Assembly: GCF_026625565.1 (NCBI RefSeq)
Contig: NZ_CP112998.1
Coordinates: 1,056,501 to 1,120,500, forward strand
From: Dyadobacter pollutisoli
GTDB taxonomy: Bacteria; Bacteroidota; Bacteroidia; Cytophagales; Spirosomataceae
Direction: 5' to 3'
Length of the DNA: 64,000 nucleotides
A model generated the notes under the pieces. The model did not search any database. It saw only the letters and a list, made by a program, of their open reading frames with translations, and had not been told where the DNA came from. The translations under genes and the position numbers were made by a program. Of this stretch, positions 62,774 to 64,000 are shown piece after piece; position 1 is the first letter of the stretch; every line of letters begins with the position of its first letter.

Positions 62774-63865
62774 CTAGCGTTGAGCTGTGAGGGATCTTCC
62801 AAACACGGGGGAGGCGGGAGCGGCGATTTTGGCTGCCGAGCCGGCCGTACTGGCAAACAGGGCCGTAACTTTATAGAGCAGCGAGTTAGGGCCACCGGCG
62901 TGGATGATATAACCAGCTACTGAGGGTACGGAGAAATAACCGACGATGCCAATGATGAGAAAAAGTATGTATGCGACGTCATGGGCATTAAAAAAGGTGT
63001 CACCAGCGCCTTCAATCTGACGGATGTCCATGGCGATCATTTTTTCCTGGATCTTGCCGATGATAGCCCCGAAGATATTGGCTACCGGCAGCCAGAGGTA
63101 AACATTGATGTAGCGGGCAATCCAGGCCGTCAGCGTATGTTGAAAACCATCAAAAACAGCAATGCCAAATGCCATCGGGCCAATGATGGCCAGCACGATC
63201 AGCTGAAAGGTGCGCATCGTGTTGATGCAAAGGGCGGCGGCCTCAAAGATCACGCGGAGAATTTCGCTCAGGGCCGCCTTGATTGAATTGCGAAAGTTGT
63301 AGGACTGCTTGGCCATGTAGAACTTGATATCGTTGGCAATGTCGTCGGTAAAACCCTCTGAGTAGCTGTCCCCATACATATATTTGAGCCATTTCTCCTT
63401 ACTGCCACGGCTATCATCTCCCACATACATTTCCCAGAACTGAGAGCTTTTGATGGCGTCCTGTTTCTGTTTCAAAAGCACCTGGATGGCTTTATTGGAA
63501 TCAGCCACCATCGAGGAGGTGCCCCGCACGGCAGGGGAGAGCACCGCATTTAAAAGGGCGATCACAGAAGGGAAGATTAGAATGGCAAATCCCAGCACGA
63601 ACGGGCGCAGCAGCGGGTAAAAGTCAACGGGTTCTGCGGCTGCGATGTGGCGCCATACCCGGTGGCCGATATACCAGATCGCGCCAAAAGCTGCGATCCC
63701 GCGTCCGACGCTGATGAGCTTGGAGCACAGCGGCAGCATCTGCGCATAGAGCTCATCGAGCACCTGGTTCAGGCCGCGGATCTGGGCCTCATAACCCTGG
63801 GCCAGGGCGGTTCCGGGCAGGGCCAGCACCATCAGCCCAGTTAATAGCGTAATACTTTTTTTCAT
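62774..63865 (-). CDS. traJ: Conjugative transposon protein TraJ (VirB6-like)
   Basis: A 363-residue polytopic membrane protein. I take ATG 63865 (MKKSITLLTG, signal peptide ending ALAQ) instead of the ATG at 63892, which would overlap the previous gene. Membrane segments lie at about 45-65, 75-95 and in the last third. WEMYVGDDSRGSKEKWLKYMYG and VWRHIAAAEPVDFYPLLRPFVLGF are typical of TraJ. It forms part of the inner membrane channel. Confidence 0.9.
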   Translation of the reverse strand: MKKSITLLTGLMVLALPGTALAQGYEAQIRGLNQVLDELYAQMLPLCSKLISVGRGIAAFGAIWYIGHRVWRHIAAAEPVDFYPLLRPFVLGFAILIFPSVIALLNAVLSPAVRGTSSMVADSNKAIQVLLKQKQDAIKSSQFWEMYVGDDSRGSKEKWLKYMYGDSYSEGFTDDIANDIKFYMAKQSYNFRNSIKAALSEILRVIFEAAALCINTMRTFQLIVLAIIGPMAFGIAVFDGFQHTLTAWIARYINVYLWLPVANIFGAIIGKIQEKMIAMDIRQIEGAGDTFFNAHDVAYILFLIIGIVGYFSVPSVAGYIIHAGGPNSLLYKVTALFASTAGSAAKIAAPASPVFGRSLTAQR

Positions 63866-63875
63866 GGCGTTTGAA

Positions 63876-64000
63876 TTAGGGTTGCAGCCCATAGATTTCT
63901 TTCAAGGTGCCCATCGAAGACTTTTCTTCCCTGCGCTGGGCGGCCAAAACGCTGTTGTTGCTGTTAAAATCTCTGAGAAATACTAGCTTTTCACTGAGCT
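63876..64000 (-). CDS. traI: C-terminal end of a TraI/DUF4141-type protein (partial)
   Basis: The last 41 codons are in the window, ending MGTLKEIYGLQP-stop at 63876. Position directly before traJ and the MGTLKEIYGL ending fit the TraI protein of CTnDOT-like elements. The rest lies beyond the right edge. Confidence 0.6.
   Translation of the reverse strand, partial: LSEKLVFLRDFNSNNSVLAAQRREEKSSMGTLKEIYGLQP

Overview
The window looks like a chromosomal segment of a Bacteroidota bacterium, most likely of order Cytophagales (Dyadobacter/Spirosoma-like). This rests on CTnDOT-type conjugation proteins (TraJ-TraN with a MobA/MobB/T4CP set), a Wza-Wzc-Wzi capsule system with a PHP-type phosphatase, a DUF1800/DUF1501 pair, TAnnTTTG-type promoter elements and a RIT element. 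The genus is an inference from gene content.

Layout. (1) 1-10.4 kb, minus strand: a DUF1800 gene, a DUF1501 gene with an unusual C-terminal tail, and a giant secreted repeat protein that runs off the left edge. Its visible 2,365 residues contain a nearly perfect 612-bp tandem array, each unit encoding two alternating 102-residue Cys-containing modules. (2) 10.5-18.0 kb: transposon nest. It holds a decayed IS1182-like fragment, the 5' half of one IS66 element, a complete RIT element (three overlapping tyrosine recombinases with 24-bp terminal inverted repeats), and the 5' half of a different IS66 element in opposite orientation. Both IS66 tnpC genes are cut at the same codon. (3) 18.3-43.2 kb, all minus strand: a large exopolysaccharide/capsule locus. 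It encodes nucleotide sugar synthesis (RmlA, RmlB, RmlC, a Gfo/Idh oxidoreductase with an unassigned partner protein, UDP-glucuronate epimerase), four glycosyltransferases, two hexapeptide acyltransferases, a pyruvyltransferase-like protein, Wzy, Wzx, Wzc, Wza, a Wzb-like PHP phosphatase, Wzi and an ABC exporter. (4) 43.3-53.1 kb: mixed core genes: DUF1080 protein, DUF1905 protein, AraC regulator divergent from aldehyde dehydrogenase-DUF779, RhlE helicase, DUF1361 membrane protein, methyltransferase, TruC, a broken UDP-glucuronate decarboxylase end, and UDP-glucose dehydrogenase. (5) 53.2-54.1 kb: gene debris including an acyl-CoA dehydrogenase N-terminal fragment; possible edge of an integrated element. 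(6) 54.1-64 kb, minus strand, visibly richer in G+C: part of a conjugative element (T4CP, relaxase, MobA, Toprim protein, TraN, TraM, TraL, TraK, TraJ and the end of TraI).

How parts connect. Ugd (52 kb) makes UDP-glucuronate, which the epimerase at 34 kb can convert to UDP-galacturonate. Together with the pyruvyl- and acyl-transferases this suggests an acidic, decorated exopolysaccharide. RmlABC without RmlD, next to a Gfo/Idh pair, hints at a sugar other than plain rhamnose, or at RmlD encoded elsewhere. No initiating phosphoglycosyltransferase is visible. The strongest candidates for new biology are the DUF1800-DUF1501-giant repeat protein operon, with its concertedly evolving array, and the IS66/RIT/IS66 chimera.
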